Counted from the first letter of the stretch, positions 51,922 to 62,845 are shown. The stretch is DNA of 64,000 nucleotides from Candidatus Altimarinota bacterium (GCA_020631075.1 JAHDHX010000002.1:62001-126000); one strand, 5' to 3'. Program-made: numbers and translations. Notes: generated by a model not told the origin, from the letters alone.

Positions 51922-53214
51922 CTAGAGGAGCTGGGTGCTGACTGCGAAGGCGACCAGGCCACCGAAGCTGCCAGCGAGCGTCGCGCCGATGGCCACCTGT
52001 CGGGTGAGGGTGCGGGGGCCGAGGAAGGCGGTGTAGGCGATCTTGACGAAGGTGTTGACGAAGAGGGCGAGGGTGATGGCGTTGGTGGCGAGGACGACGG
52101 GGAACTCGCCCAGGCGGATGGACTCGATGCTGGAGAAAACAATGGCGTCGATGTCGACCACACCCGAAAGGGCAGCGGCACCGTAGACCCCTGCGTCGCC
52201 GAGGTATTGCCGGCCGACGGCCAGCGCAAACAGCACGATGACAAAAATGGCGCCGAACTCAAGGGCGGGGATGAGCTCGAAGGGGGACTGCAGGGAGACG
52301 TCGGCTTCTTTGGGGGTTTCGATGGGTTCGACGGTCGCGCGGCGGAGGTAGTAGGCCCCGACGATGCCACAGCCGACCGACAGCCCAAGGGGGATGAGCA
52401 GGTAGGCGACGGGGATGATGTCGAATGCGAGGCCGTAGATGACCAAGGCGACGCGGGACTGCATAGTGGCGAGGCCGATCATGATGCCAGCGGCGAAGAT
52501 GGTGCTGCGCTCGGTGGAGCGTTTGGCCTGGGCGGCGAGCGAGGTGGTGACGGCGGTGCTCGAAACGATCGACCCGAGGAAGGACACGACGGGGATGCCG
52601 CCTGCGGCGCCGAAGTATTTGATCAAAAAGTAGCCGATGAACTCGATGCCGAGGATGAGGATGACGACGAGCCAGGCCTTGAACGGGACGAAGACGCCCC
52701 AGCTGTCTATGGGGGTTTGGGGCAAGAAGGGCAAGACCATGGCTGAGAGGATCAGCAACTGGAGGGCGCCGCGCCACTCGGGCAGGGTGAGGGACTCGAC
52801 GAAGGAGTGGAGCTCGTCGCGGAATGAGTTGAGCGAGCCGATGAGGATGACGAGGGCGGTGGCGGGAAGCAAGTAGCCGTAGCCCACGAGCAGACCACAC
52901 AGGTAGGTGATGATGGCGGAGGTTTCGGTGGTGATGCCGATGCGGTTCATGCCGAAGGCACCGTGGGCGTAAGCGATGCCCACGAGCATGATTACCCCAG
53001 CGAATGACACCGCGGGCAGCCACGGAATAGCGGGGAAAAAGGTGGAGATGGTGCCGAGCACCATGAGGAGGATCATGGTGCGCATACCCATGAATGACCG
53101 ATGGGAGGGGGAAGACTGGGCTTCCATCTCACGCCTGATGCCCAAGAAGGCCCCCAGCACGAAGCTGATGATGAGCAATACAAGGGGGGACTGTAGGGGG
53201 AGGGCTTCAAGCAT
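51922..53214 (-). CDS. MgtC/DUF4010-family membrane protein
   Basis: 430-aa polytopic membrane protein. The N-terminal part is MgtC-like (LIISFVLGAFLGIRREMEAQ ... SFMGMRTMILLMVLGTIS), with the IGxERE-like motif changed to LGIRREME. The remaining helices match DUF4010 (GGIPVVSFLGSIVSSTAVTTSLAAQAKRS; GAAALSGVVDIDAIVFSSIESIRLGEFP; ATNAITLALFVNTFVKIAYTAFLG). Biochemical role unknown; Mg2+ or ion homeostasis is often suggested for MgtC relatives. It is 18 bp after the P-type ATPase on the same strand, so a shared ion-related role is reasonable. Confidence 0.88.
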   Translation of the reverse strand: MLEALPLQSPLVLLIISFVLGAFLGIRREMEAQSSPSHRSFMGMRTMILLMVLGTISTFFPAIPWLPAVSFAGVIMLVGIAYAHGAFGMNRIGITTETSAIITYLCGLLVGYGYLLPATALVILIGSLNSFRDELHSFVESLTLPEWRGALQLLILSAMVLPFLPQTPIDSWGVFVPFKAWLVVILILGIEFIGYFLIKYFGAAGGIPVVSFLGSIVSSTAVTTSLAAQAKRSTERSTIFAAGIMIGLATMQSRVALVIYGLAFDIIPVAYLLIPLGLSVGCGIVGAYYLRRATVEPIETPKEADVSLQSPFELIPALEFGAIFVIVLFALAVGRQYLGDAGVYGAAALSGVVDIDAIVFSSIESIRLGEFPVVLATNAITLALFVNTFVKIAYTAFLGPRTLTRQVAIGATLAGSFGGLVAFAVSTQLL

Positions 53215-53232
53215 GGGGAAGGGGGGTGGGGC

Positions 53233-55854
53233 TTAGATGGCGAAGCGGAGTTTTTTGGCGAGCTCGACGTAGGCGAGGGGGATCAGGCTGACGATGGCGA
53301 CGACGCCCCAGTCGTGGAGGGTGAGGGGGGTGGTCTTGAGTAGGGTATTAAAAATGGGGACGTAGAGGATGACGCTGACGAGGAGGGTGGAGGTGAGGAT
53401 GGCCCAGAGGATGAAGTGGTTGGCGAAGATGTCGCGGCGGAAGACTGTGCGGGTGAATGACCGCGCGGAGAAGGTGTTGACCAGCTGGACAAACACCAGC
53501 CCCGCGAAGGCGACGGAGGTGGCGTGGAACCACTCACCCGAGATGCCGTCTGCCCAGACCCAGCCGTCGCGCATGATGGTGTAGAGGAAGCCGCCTGTGA
53601 CACTCAAGCCGATGACGAACCCTGTGACGACAAAATTTAGTACAAATTTTTTGTTCATTACTTTGGCTTTTGGGTCGCGGGGGGGCTCGGCCATGATGTC
53701 ACGGGGGGCGGGGTCGATGCCCAGCGCGATGGCGGGGAGAATGTCGGTGCCGAGGTCGATGCACAAGATGAGCACGGCGGTCAGCGGTGCGGGGAACTGA
53801 AAGAGGAGGGCGGTGAAGATGGTGACGAGTTCGCCGATATTACACGCGAAGATGAACCAGATGAATTTGCGCAGGTTGCGGTAGATGCGGCGGCCTTCCT
53901 CGACCGCGGTGACGATGGACGTGAATGAGTCATTGAGGAGGATCATGGTGGCGGCCTCTTTGCTGACTTCGGTGCCAGTGATGCCCATGGCGATGCCGAT
54001 GTTGGCTTTTTTAAGAGCGGGGGCGTCGTTGACCCCGTCGCCGGTCATGGCGACGATCTCGCCGCTGTCTTGCAGGAGGCTGACGATGCGCATTTTTTGT
54101 GCGGGTTGGCTGCGGGCGAAGATGACGGCCGTCTCACGGTCACTCAAGGCGGTGAGGAGTTGCTGGTCAGAGAGTTCGGCGACCTCGTGGCCCTCTATAA
54201 CCCTGACGGCGTCACCTTTGACGATGCCGAGCTCCTGCGCGATGGCTTTGGCGGTGAGGCCAGCGTCACCCGTGATGACCACCACGCGGACACCCGCGGT
54301 GCGGCACTTGGCCACGGCGGCTTTGACACTTTCACGCGGGGGGTCGATCATCCCGACGAGGCCGACGAAGACGAGGCCTGTTTCGGCTGTCTCCGCGGTG
54401 GTGGGGGCGGTGCCCGCCACGGGGCGGTCAGCAAAAGCCAGCACCCGCAGGGCCTGCGTAGCGAGACGCTGGTAGTGGGCGAGGATGGCTTCGCGTTTGG
54501 CGGAGTCGAGCGGGTGGGTGGTGGTGCCGTCTGACCAGTGGGTGCACTGGGCGAGGAGCTGGTCGGGGGAGCCTTTAACCAAAACGGTGTCGTCGTGGAT
54601 GACGGACATCATCTTGCGGTCAGAGTCGAAGGGAAATAGGGCGGCGTTGGGCACGGGGGCCTGCTCGGCGTGCTTGGCGGCGAGGGTGAGCAGCGCGCCT
54701 TCGGTCGGGTCACCCATGACGCTCCAGACGCCGTTGGTGTCCTTGAGGGTGGCTTCATTACACTGGCGGCAGATGGTGATGAGCCGTTGCAGAAGGGGGG
54801 AGTTTGACTGGCGGAGGTCATTGCCGCCTGTGTAGTTGATCTGGCCTGCTTGGGGGTCATACCCCACGCCACCGACGCTGTAGACGGAGCGGTCGGCGAG
54901 GTAGAGGGCGCGGACGGTCATTTCGTTGCGGGTGAGGGTGCCCGTCTTGTCGCTGCAGATGGTCGAGACGGCGCCGAGGGTCTCGACAGAGGAGAGGCGC
55001 TTGACGATGGCGTGTTTGCGGGCGAGGACGGCCGCTCCGAGCGCCAGGGCGATGGTGACGGTGGTGGGGAGGCCTTCGGGGACGGCCGCGATGGCGACCG
55101 AGACGCTGAAGAGGAGGCTTTCGACCAGGGTCGAACCACGCACGAGCCCGATGCCAAACAAGAAGACACAGATGACGCCTGTGACCTTGGTGACGAAGAA
55201 GCCGATGCGTTCGAGCTCGAGCTGGAGGGGGGATTTGGCTTGGGTGGTTTCGGTGGTGAGGCGGGCGATCTCGCCGAATTCGGTGTTCATCCCCGTGGCG
55301 GTGACGGTGTAGACCCCTGAGCCGTGCACGACGGACGTGCCCATGGCGAGGGTGTCGTCGATGGCTTTGTCGACGGGGACGGACTCGCCCGTGAGGGCGG
55401 CTTCCTCGACCCTGAGGCTGTGGCTCTCAGCCAGTAAACCGTCGGCGGGGATTTTGTCGCCTTCGCCGAGGAGGACGATGTCACCCGGGACGAGGTCTTC
55501 GGTGGCGAGGGTTTGGGTTTCGCCGTCACGTCGAACCCGAATGGTGGGGTGCACCATGCTCTGCAGGGCTTGGAGGGTTTTTTCGGTGCGGAATTCTTGG
55601 AAGAAGCCGATGGAGGCATTGAGCAGAACGATGCCGACGATGACGAGGGCGTCGGGGACTTCGCCGACGTAGAAACTGACCCCAGCGGCCAGCAGCAAGA
55701 TGACCACGAGCATGTCGGTGAACTGGCGCCAGAGGATGGCGTACCAGGGTTGGCCGTTTTTGGCGCTCAGGACATTGGGGCCGTGTTGGGCGAGGCGAGC
55801 GGTGGCTTCAGCGGTGGTGAGGCCCGTCAGTGGGGCGGGAGGAGTGGTCGTCAT
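53233..55854 (-). CDS. P-type cation-transporting ATPase (P2 class)
   Basis: 873-aa ion pump. It has the N-terminal actuator domain (LTTAEATARLAQHGPN; LTGESVP), the phosphorylation site DKTGTLTRNEM, the nucleotide-binding domain (FPFDSDRKMMSVI, VLVKGSPDQLLAQC) and the hinge motif MTGDGVNDAPALKKANIGIAMG. M4 reads AAVPEGLPTTVTIALALGA as in P2 pumps. M6 reads LCIDLGTDILPAIALGID, closer to the Na+/K+ (P2C) pattern than to SERCA-type Ca2+ pumps, and is followed by DIMAEPPRDPK. The transported ion is uncertain: Na+, K+/H+ or Ca2+. ATG at 55854. First gene of a pair with the DUF4010 protein. Confidence 0.95.
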   Translation of the reverse strand: MTTTPPAPLTGLTTAEATARLAQHGPNVLSAKNGQPWYAILWRQFTDMLVVILLLAAGVSFYVGEVPDALVIVGIVLLNASIGFFQEFRTEKTLQALQSMVHPTIRVRRDGETQTLATEDLVPGDIVLLGEGDKIPADGLLAESHSLRVEEAALTGESVPVDKAIDDTLAMGTSVVHGSGVYTVTATGMNTEFGEIARLTTETTQAKSPLQLELERIGFFVTKVTGVICVFLFGIGLVRGSTLVESLLFSVSVAIAAVPEGLPTTVTIALALGAAVLARKHAIVKRLSSVETLGAVSTICSDKTGTLTRNEMTVRALYLADRSVYSVGGVGYDPQAGQINYTGGNDLRQSNSPLLQRLITICRQCNEATLKDTNGVWSVMGDPTEGALLTLAAKHAEQAPVPNAALFPFDSDRKMMSVIHDDTVLVKGSPDQLLAQCTHWSDGTTTHPLDSAKREAILAHYQRLATQALRVLAFADRPVAGTAPTTAETAETGLVFVGLVGMIDPPRESVKAAVAKCRTAGVRVVVITGDAGLTAKAIAQELGIVKGDAVRVIEGHEVAELSDQQLLTALSDRETAVIFARSQPAQKMRIVSLLQDSGEIVAMTGDGVNDAPALKKANIGIAMGITGTEVSKEAATMILLNDSFTSIVTAVEEGRRIYRNLRKFIWFIFACNIGELVTIFTALLFQFPAPLTAVLILCIDLGTDILPAIALGIDPAPRDIMAEPPRDPKAKVMNKKFVLNFVVTGFVIGLSVTGGFLYTIMRDGWVWADGISGEWFHATSVAFAGLVFVQLVNTFSARSFTRTVFRRDIFANHFILWAILTSTLLVSVILYVPIFNTLLKTTPLTLHDWGVVAIVSLIPLAYVELAKKLRFAI

Positions 55855-55928
55855 GTTTGTGTGTAAGTTTGTCAGTTATCAGTGTATTATACCCCAAAGT
55901 GGCCGCCAAATGCGAGGGGAAGAAATTC

Positions 55929-56118
55929 GGGAGTGTTCACAAATTGGAAAAGTAGATTGATCCTGAAATATAAGGAGGGATTTGAGTGGAAAAAGAATCT
56001 TTTTGGCTGCAAAATGGTGGCGCATTTTTGCCTTGATCCATCAAGGCGGCAAATACGCGCCCATTTTTCGCTCAAAAATCTCTCTTTTTTCTTCTCAAAC
56101 CAATTTGTTCACACTCCC
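55929..56118. mobile_element. About 190-bp palindromic MITE, family 2, copy B
   Basis: The ends GGGAGTGTTCACAAATTGG and CCAATTTGTTCACACTCCC are inverted repeats with two mismatches. The central 130 bp is almost the same as copy A at 34981, including the GCCTTGAT/ATCAAGGC hairpin. Flanks are TC and TA, so a TA duplication is not intact. It lies between the divergent P-type ATPase and LysE-type genes, upstream of both. Confidence 0.88.
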
Positions 56119-56190
56119 TAGCTTAGTGAGGACTTGCATGAGGGGGGAGAAGAATTAGAGTGAGTGAAAAAACTTCTGAAGCAAAAAAAT

Positions 56191-56820
56191 ATGGAGACTT
56201 CTTTCTGGGCGCTGGCGTCGACGGTTTTGCTCGGTCACTTGCTCGCGGTGATGAGCCCTGGGGCGGATTTTTTCATTGTGCTGCGGCAGACGCTGAGCAA
56301 CGGCCAGCGGGCGGGGCTGATGAGTGCGGCGGGGGTAGCGGTGGGGGTGCTGCTGCACGTGGCGTATTGTCTGGCGGGGATTGCGCTGGTGATCTCGCAG
56401 TCGATAGTTTTATTTCAGGTGATAAAATGGCTGGGGGCTCTGTATCTTATTTATCTGGGGTACCAAGTCTATACAGGGGATCCGACCCCTTTGACGACCA
56501 CACCAGAAACGCCTGCGGAGGGGAGCCTGTGGGGGGCGTTTTGGTCTGGTGTTTTAACGAATGCGCTTAACCCGAAGGTGACGTTGTTTTTCTTAGGGTT
56601 GTTTACGCTGGTGATCTCGCCTGAGACGCCGCTGGGGGTGCAGGTGGGATTGGGGCTGATGATGGCGGTGGATACGTTCTTGTGGTTTGCGCTGGTGGTG
56701 GGGTTGTTTTCACGGTCCCGTGTGCGGGAGGGATTTGGGCGTTGGCAGGGGGTAGTCAATAAACTGTTTGGTGGGGTGTTGGCGGGGCTGGGGGTGAAGG
56801 TGGGGCTGGACCAAGTGTGA
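56191..56820 (+). CDS. LysE/RhtB-family amino-acid exporter
   Basis: 209-aa inner-membrane exporter. Signature near the N-terminus: HLLAVMSPGADFFIVLRQTLSNGQRAGLMSAAGVAVG, then ALYLIYLGYQVY and GVLTNALNPKVTLFFLGLFT, all typical of LysE/RhtB. Six hydrophobic segments. ATG at 56191 (METSFWAL) is preferred to a GTG at 56164. The substrate (amino acid or homoserine-like compound) cannot be read from sequence. Confidence 0.92.
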   Translation: METSFWALASTVLLGHLLAVMSPGADFFIVLRQTLSNGQRAGLMSAAGVAVGVLLHVAYCLAGIALVISQSIVLFQVIKWLGALYLIYLGYQVYTGDPTPLTTTPETPAEGSLWGAFWSGVLTNALNPKVTLFFLGLFTLVISPETPLGVQVGLGLMMAVDTFLWFALVVGLFSRSRVREGFGRWQGVVNKLFGGVLAGLGVKVGLDQV

Positions 56821-56843
56821 GGGAAAGACTGAAGCGGGGAGGC

Positions 56844-56871
56844 TTGCAGTGCTGGCGGGGGGCACTACACT
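56844..56871 (+). promoter_or_regulatory. eno promoter
   Basis: TTGCAG (56844-56849), 16 bp, TACACT (56866-56871). The roughly 70-nt leader is a striking pyrimidine tract (CACTCTCTTTTTTCTTACTT and similar) on an otherwise G-rich strand. Confidence 0.55.
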
Positions 56872-56947
56872 CGCGCCTGAATAAGGTTTGATTTGTTTCA
56901 CTCTCTTTTTTCTTACTTCTCACTTCTCAATTTTACCCCTCCAGACT

Positions 56948-58183
56948 ATGACGACTATCACGGATGTGCGGGCTCGGCAGATACTTGATTCACGCGGGAA
57001 CCCAACGGTGGAGGTAGAACTGACCGCGGGGGAGCACACGGCCCGCGCGGCGGTGCCCAGCGGGGCCAGCACGGGGGTGCACGAGGCGCTGGAGCTGCGG
57101 GATGGCGACCAAGCGGTGTATGGCGGTAAGGGGGTGACAAAGGCGGTGGCCCATGTGACGGGGCCGCTGGCCGAGGCGGTGCGGGGGCTGGACCCGACTG
57201 ACCAAGGGGCGGTCGATGCGGCACTGCTGGCGGCGGACGGCACGGACAACAAGTCGCAGTATGGGGCGAATGCGATCTTGGGGATTAGTCTGGCGGCGGC
57301 GCGACTGGGGGCGATGGTCAAGGGGGTGGCGCTGTGGGAGCACATTCAGCAGCTGTATGGCGTGGACACACCGACGTTGCCGCGGCCGATGATGAACATC
57401 CTCAACGGGGGGGCGCACGCGGACAGTGGGCTGGCGATCCAAGAATTTATGGTGTTTCCGAAGCTGGGGAACTTTGCGGATAACTTACGCGCGGGGGCGG
57501 AGATCTTCCACGTGCTGAAGCGGAAACTGTCGGCGGCGGGGTACGCGGTGGGGGTGGGGGACGAAGGTGGGTTTGCGCCGCACATCCCGACGGTGGATGA
57601 GGCGTTGAAATTCATTATGGAGGCGATTGAGGAGGCGGGGTACAGTGCGGGGGAAGAAATAGAGCTGGCGCTGGACGCGGCGGCGAGTGAGTTTTATGCG
57701 GGGGGGAAATACACGGTCGATGGGCGGACACTGACGGCGGCAGAGCTGGTGGATTTTTACCTTGACCTGATGAAGCGGTATCCGATTACGTCGATTGAGG
57801 ATTCGCACCATGAAGATGACCTGGCGGGGTGGCAGCAGATGCGGGCGGCGACGGCGGACATGGGCCTGCAGCTGGTGGGGGATGACCTGCTGGTGACCAA
57901 TGTGAACCGCCTCAAAATGGGGATAGAGCAGGGGTTGGCGAATTCTATCCTTGTGAAAGTGAACCAGATCGGGAGTCTGACCGAAACGCTGGCTGCTATG
58001 CGGATGGCCCACGCGGAGGGCTGGACGACGGTGATCTCGCACCGTTCGGGGGAGACGGAAGACACCTTCATTGCGGACCTGGCGGTGGGGACGGCCGCTG
58101 GGCAGATTAAAACTGGGTCGCTGTGTCGGTCTGAGCGGGTGGCGAAGTATAACCAGCTGTTGCGGATCGGGGAGAGCCTCTGA
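56948..58183 (+). CDS. eno: Enolase
   Basis: Interconverts 2-phosphoglycerate and phosphoenolpyruvate in glycolysis, 411 aa. The start at 56948 gives [25 protein letters not shown]. Conserved elements: [88 protein letters not shown] and [20 protein letters not shown] with the catalytic Lys and His. [10 protein letters not shown] has His-Glu where the loop is usually YEA, conservative. Its stop shares one base with the next start. Confidence 0.98.
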   Translation: MTTITDVRARQILDSRGNPTVEVELTAGEHTARAAVPSGASTGVHEALELRDGDQAVYGGKGVTKAVAHVTGPLAEAVRGLDPTDQGAVDAALLAADGTDNKSQYGANAILGISLAAARLGAMVKGVALWEHIQQLYGVDTPTLPRPMMNILNGGAHADSGLAIQEFMVFPKLGNFADNLRAGAEIFHVLKRKLSAAGYAVGVGDEGGFAPHIPTVDEALKFIMEAIEEAGYSAGEEIELALDAAASEFYAGGKYTVDGRTLTAAELVDFYLDLMKRYPITSIEDSHHEDDLAGWQQMRAATADMGLQLVGDDLLVTNVNRLKMGIEQGLANSILVKVNQIGSLTETLAAMRMAHAEGWTTVISHRSGETEDTFIADLAVGTAAGQIKTGSLCRSERVAKYNQLLRIGESL

Positions 58184-58893
58184 TGCGGGGACTGCTGAAG
58201 GGTTGCCTGTGGGGTGGGGGACTGCTGGCCCTACTGCAGGGGGGGCTGTGGTGGGGGGCGGGGGTGTGGGTATTTACTTCCTGGCGGGGTCAGGCGGTGC
58301 ACGCCTGGCCCGTCGACGCGGTGACGGGTGAGCGGGTGACTGAGTGGTCATTGGTGAGAAATCCTCGTGATGGGATGGCACCGCTGCGCCAGACGCCGTA
58401 TGACTGTGGGGGGTATGTGCTGCACTATGCGCTGGGGCTGCTGGGGCGGGGGACGCCACTGGAGCAAACGGTGGCCCTGAACCGTGAGAAAATGTTGCCC
58501 GAAATAGGGGTGACACCCGAAACGATGGTGCGGTCGCTGGGTGAGCTGGGGGTGGGGGCGGCGGCGAGGACGTACCGCGGGATGAGTGATGAACAAGCGA
58601 CCAACACTTGGCGGGCGCTGTTGCAGATGAACCACCCAGTGGTGCTGCTGGTGGAGCGGCATGGGTACTGGCACTATGTGCTGCTGACGGGGTACACGGC
58701 TGGTGGCTTTGACCTGTATGACCCGATGCTGCCCCGCGCGGTGGCGGGCGGCGCCCAGACGGTCGACCGCAATGGGGCGCGGCCCGGGAATGACACGCTG
58801 ACCGATGAGCAGTTGCTGGCGCTGTGGGACAAGGTGTCGGTGGGGGGACTGTATGAACGGATGAGTGTGGTGCTGCACCCGCATGAGGAGTGA
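58183..58893 (+). CDS. Membrane-anchored C39-like cysteine peptidase family protein
   Basis: 236-aa protein with an N-terminal transmembrane helix (about 8-33). The body resembles a papain-like C39 fold: PLRQTPYDCGGYVLHYALGLLGRG with a possible catalytic C75, HGYWHYVLLTGYTAGGFDLYDPM with H164 and D180, and the helical part between them. The Q before C75 (Q70) could be the oxyanion residue. The topology would put the domain outside the membrane. It begins on the last base of the eno stop (TGATG), so it is co-transcribed, though no functional link to glycolysis is apparent. Substrate unknown; bacteriocin-type peptidases have similar domains. Confidence 0.8.
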   Translation: MRGLLKGCLWGGGLLALLQGGLWWGAGVWVFTSWRGQAVHAWPVDAVTGERVTEWSLVRNPRDGMAPLRQTPYDCGGYVLHYALGLLGRGTPLEQTVALNREKMLPEIGVTPETMVRSLGELGVGAAARTYRGMSDEQATNTWRALLQMNHPVVLLVERHGYWHYVLLTGYTAGGFDLYDPMLPRAVAGGAQTVDRNGARPGNDTLTDEQLLALWDKVSVGGLYERMSVVLHPHEE

Positions 58894-58896
58894 AGG

Positions 58897-60684
58897 CTAC
58901 TTCTCGCCGCGGGCGTGGCCGAGCTGCACGACGCACTTGGAGATGAATTCGTCGGGGGTGTAGACGGGGGATTCCTTGGAAGTCCAGTCCATGGACAGGC
59001 CTGCGGACATGACGCAGAGGGGGTAGCCTGATTCTTTGAGGCGTTTGAGGTGGTCGAGGCCACCTTGGGCTTTATTATAGGATAAGCGGTCGACGCTCTT
59101 GGCGTCTACCCAGCGGTAGAGCACGGCGTAGTTATTATTGGGCGGGGCGTTTTTGTCGGCGCCGTGAAACTTAAGGTAGCTATTCCAGAGGCCGTTTTTG
59201 ACCAGCCATTCTTTGCGTTTGAGGATGCCGTCGATCTTCCAGTAGCCTGGGTCGTCTGTCGGGATGCCCATTTCATTACAGGCATTTTTGAGGTTTTCGG
59301 CGTGCTCGATCATTTTTTCGTAAAACTCGATTTTCTTGGCTTTCTCGACGTTTTTCTCACTACTGGTGGCGGCGGTTGCTTCTTGGTCTTGGTCAGACTC
59401 GGGGGCACGAGCGGCTTGGGCGCGTTTGACCTCAGCGAGGCGACGCTGGCCTTTGGTGGTGTCATAAACGGTGAGCTCTTTGGCGGCGGACTGGGCTTCG
59501 GTCCATTTCTCGGCGTGCTGCAACCGACTGATCTGTTGGTCGAGCTGGGTAGCGCGCTGGGCGTTGTCGGCTTTATTTTCGGCTTTGAGCCCCTTGGCGG
59601 ATTGCTGGTCGAGGCGGCCGAGCTGGTCGATGATCTGCTGGCGTTGGGTGCGGTCGGTCAGGGTGTCGAGTCGTTTTTGCAGGGACTTGACTTGTCGGCC
59701 TTTTTTCTTGATCAATATTTGTGTTCTACGGAGGCCATTTTCGTGGGCGGATTTTTCGCCGTATTGTTTGATGAATGAATCGATTTTTCGCTCGGCGACG
59801 CTGTTGTTTTGGGCTTTGAAGAGGGCGTTGATCTCACGAACATCACGCCGAATGGCGGGGCTGCGTTTGCTCTGTTCGGTTTCGATTTCTTGGCAGACTT
59901 TCAAGAGATCAGCCAGTTGGCTGGGTTTGATTTTCTGTAATTTTTTGAGGTATTTGGCTTGGTCGGCGGGGCCGAAATTGCGCTGGAGCTGGACTTTCGC
60001 GTCATGGATGAGACCAGATTTCACCCCTGCGGGGACGCTGGTGAGTGAGTCGAGCGTGTGGAGGCTGAGGAATGAGAACTGGTCGGTGGAAAGGAGGGTG
60101 GAGTGAAAGGTGGGGTAGTCGTTGGGGGACATGTGCGGGGTGAGGCGCCAGAAATCTGGGGTGAAGATGGAGCTGTAGACGCGTTTGAACCGCTCCAGGT
60201 CGGGGGCGTTCATTATCTGGGTGATGTCGCGGGTGAGCTGGTCACGCGAGAGGGCTTGCCCTGTGGCGTAGCGGACGGCGGATTGGTTGCGTTTGGACTG
60301 CTGGACGAGGGTGCGGATGCGCTCCAAGGAGAGGCGTTTCCACCCGCGGCCTGTGCCCGCGGTGGGGCGGTCGAGGATGTCGTTGATGTATTGCAAGAGC
60401 TGGGAGCGGAGCCCAGTGGGGGCGTTGTAGAGGATGTCCTTCCTGATGGCGGCCATCTCGCTGTAGAATTCGTATTTGTCTTTGAGCTCGGGGACTGACA
60501 GCCCCTCCTTCAGGAGGTGGGCGGCATCGGCCTTGGCCCAGGCCTTCTCGGCCGAGGTCTGGTAGGGGAGGGCTTGAATGAAGGCTTCAAGCTCGGTGGT
60601 CTGGTCACGCAGCTGGGTGCTGGCGTCGCGCGTGGTTTCGCCTGACTCGGTGGGGGCAGCGTGGCCGAGGACAGAAGGAGGCAT
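58897..60684 (-). CDS. Coiled-coil protein of unknown function (595 aa)
   Basis: Soluble, highly charged helical protein. Residues about 15-120 are helical (TTELEAFIQALPYQTSAEKAWAKADAAHLL). A middle region (about 140-290) has LERFKRVYSSIFTPDFWRLTPHM and similar. A long coiled coil follows (about 300-420: RRTQILIKKKGRQVKSLQKRLDTLTDRTQRQQIIDQLG). After a Gln/Ala/Ser linker, a C-terminal domain (about 450-595) contains FYEKMIEHAENLKNACNEMGIPTDDPGYWKIDGILKRKEWL and a Trp/Tyr-rich segment. No signal or membrane helix. Not recognised. Convergent with the C39-like gene, 3 bp apart. Confidence 0.8.
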   Translation of the reverse strand: MPPSVLGHAAPTESGETTRDASTQLRDQTTELEAFIQALPYQTSAEKAWAKADAAHLLKEGLSVPELKDKYEFYSEMAAIRKDILYNAPTGLRSQLLQYINDILDRPTAGTGRGWKRLSLERIRTLVQQSKRNQSAVRYATGQALSRDQLTRDITQIMNAPDLERFKRVYSSIFTPDFWRLTPHMSPNDYPTFHSTLLSTDQFSFLSLHTLDSLTSVPAGVKSGLIHDAKVQLQRNFGPADQAKYLKKLQKIKPSQLADLLKVCQEIETEQSKRSPAIRRDVREINALFKAQNNSVAERKIDSFIKQYGEKSAHENGLRRTQILIKKKGRQVKSLQKRLDTLTDRTQRQQIIDQLGRLDQQSAKGLKAENKADNAQRATQLDQQISRLQHAEKWTEAQSAAKELTVYDTTKGQRRLAEVKRAQAARAPESDQDQEATAATSSEKNVEKAKKIEFYEKMIEHAENLKNACNEMGIPTDDPGYWKIDGILKRKEWLVKNGLWNSYLKFHGADKNAPPNNNYAVLYRWVDAKSVDRLSYNKAQGGLDHLKRLKESGYPLCVMSAGLSMDWTSKESPVYTPDEFISKCVVQLGHARGEK

Positions 60685-60772
60685 GGGGACGCCACTGTAG
60701 GCTGGTGTGTAGAAGAGGCAAGCTTGGGCGTGTCACAAAAATTACAAGTACTAGAAAAATTACTACAAAAAA

Positions 60773-60806
60773 CCCCCGCGGTGTGAAGGTGGTCACACCG
60801 TGGGGG
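60773..60806 (-). terminator. groEL terminator
   Basis: On the minus strand CCCCCACGGTGTGA pairs with the complementary TCACACCGCGGGGG with one mismatch, followed by a run of T. It lies 28 bp after the groEL stop. Confidence 0.9.
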
Positions 60807-60833
60807 AAGATACTAGCCTGAGGGTGGAGGGGA

Positions 60834-62504
<1,671 letters not shown>

Positions 62505-62807
62505 TTAGGCTTGCTCGACGGCGAGTACGGACTTGGCGTCGAGAATGTAGAGGTCCTCGCCGTTGACTTTGAGCTCGGTGGGGGCGTATTTAGTAAAATA
62601 CACGGTGTCACCAGCGGTGATAGCGCGTAGGGTGGCGCCAGAGACGCTGTCGTCGCCCTCCGCGGGGGTGGCCGCGGCGATGACGGTGCCTTTCATGGGT
62701 TTTTCTTGCGAGGCGGTGTCAGGGATGACGATGCCAGAGGCGGTCATGGTTTCGGCCTCTATGGGTTTGATGAGCACGTTGTGCCCGAGGGGAGTCAGAG
62801 AACTCAT
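62505..62807 (-). CDS. groES: Co-chaperonin GroES (10 kDa)
   Basis: Heptameric lid of the GroEL chamber, 100 aa. Start LTPLGHNVLIKPIEAE; the mobile loop is EAETMTASGIVIPDTASQEKP with the usual GIVIP, followed by KGTVIAA and DTVYFTKYAPTELKVNGEDLYILDAKSVLAV. First gene of the operon, with a CIRCE-like operator and promoter about 42-70 bp upstream. The leader is pyrimidine-rich with no Shine-Dalgarno. Confidence 0.97.
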   Translation of the reverse strand: MSSLTPLGHNVLIKPIEAETMTASGIVIPDTASQEKPMKGTVIAAATPAEGDDSVSGATLRAITAGDTVYFTKYAPTELKVNGEDLYILDAKSVLAVEQA

Positions 62808-62845
62808 ATGAAAAGAGGAGATAAGGGAAATAAAAACACGGCGGA

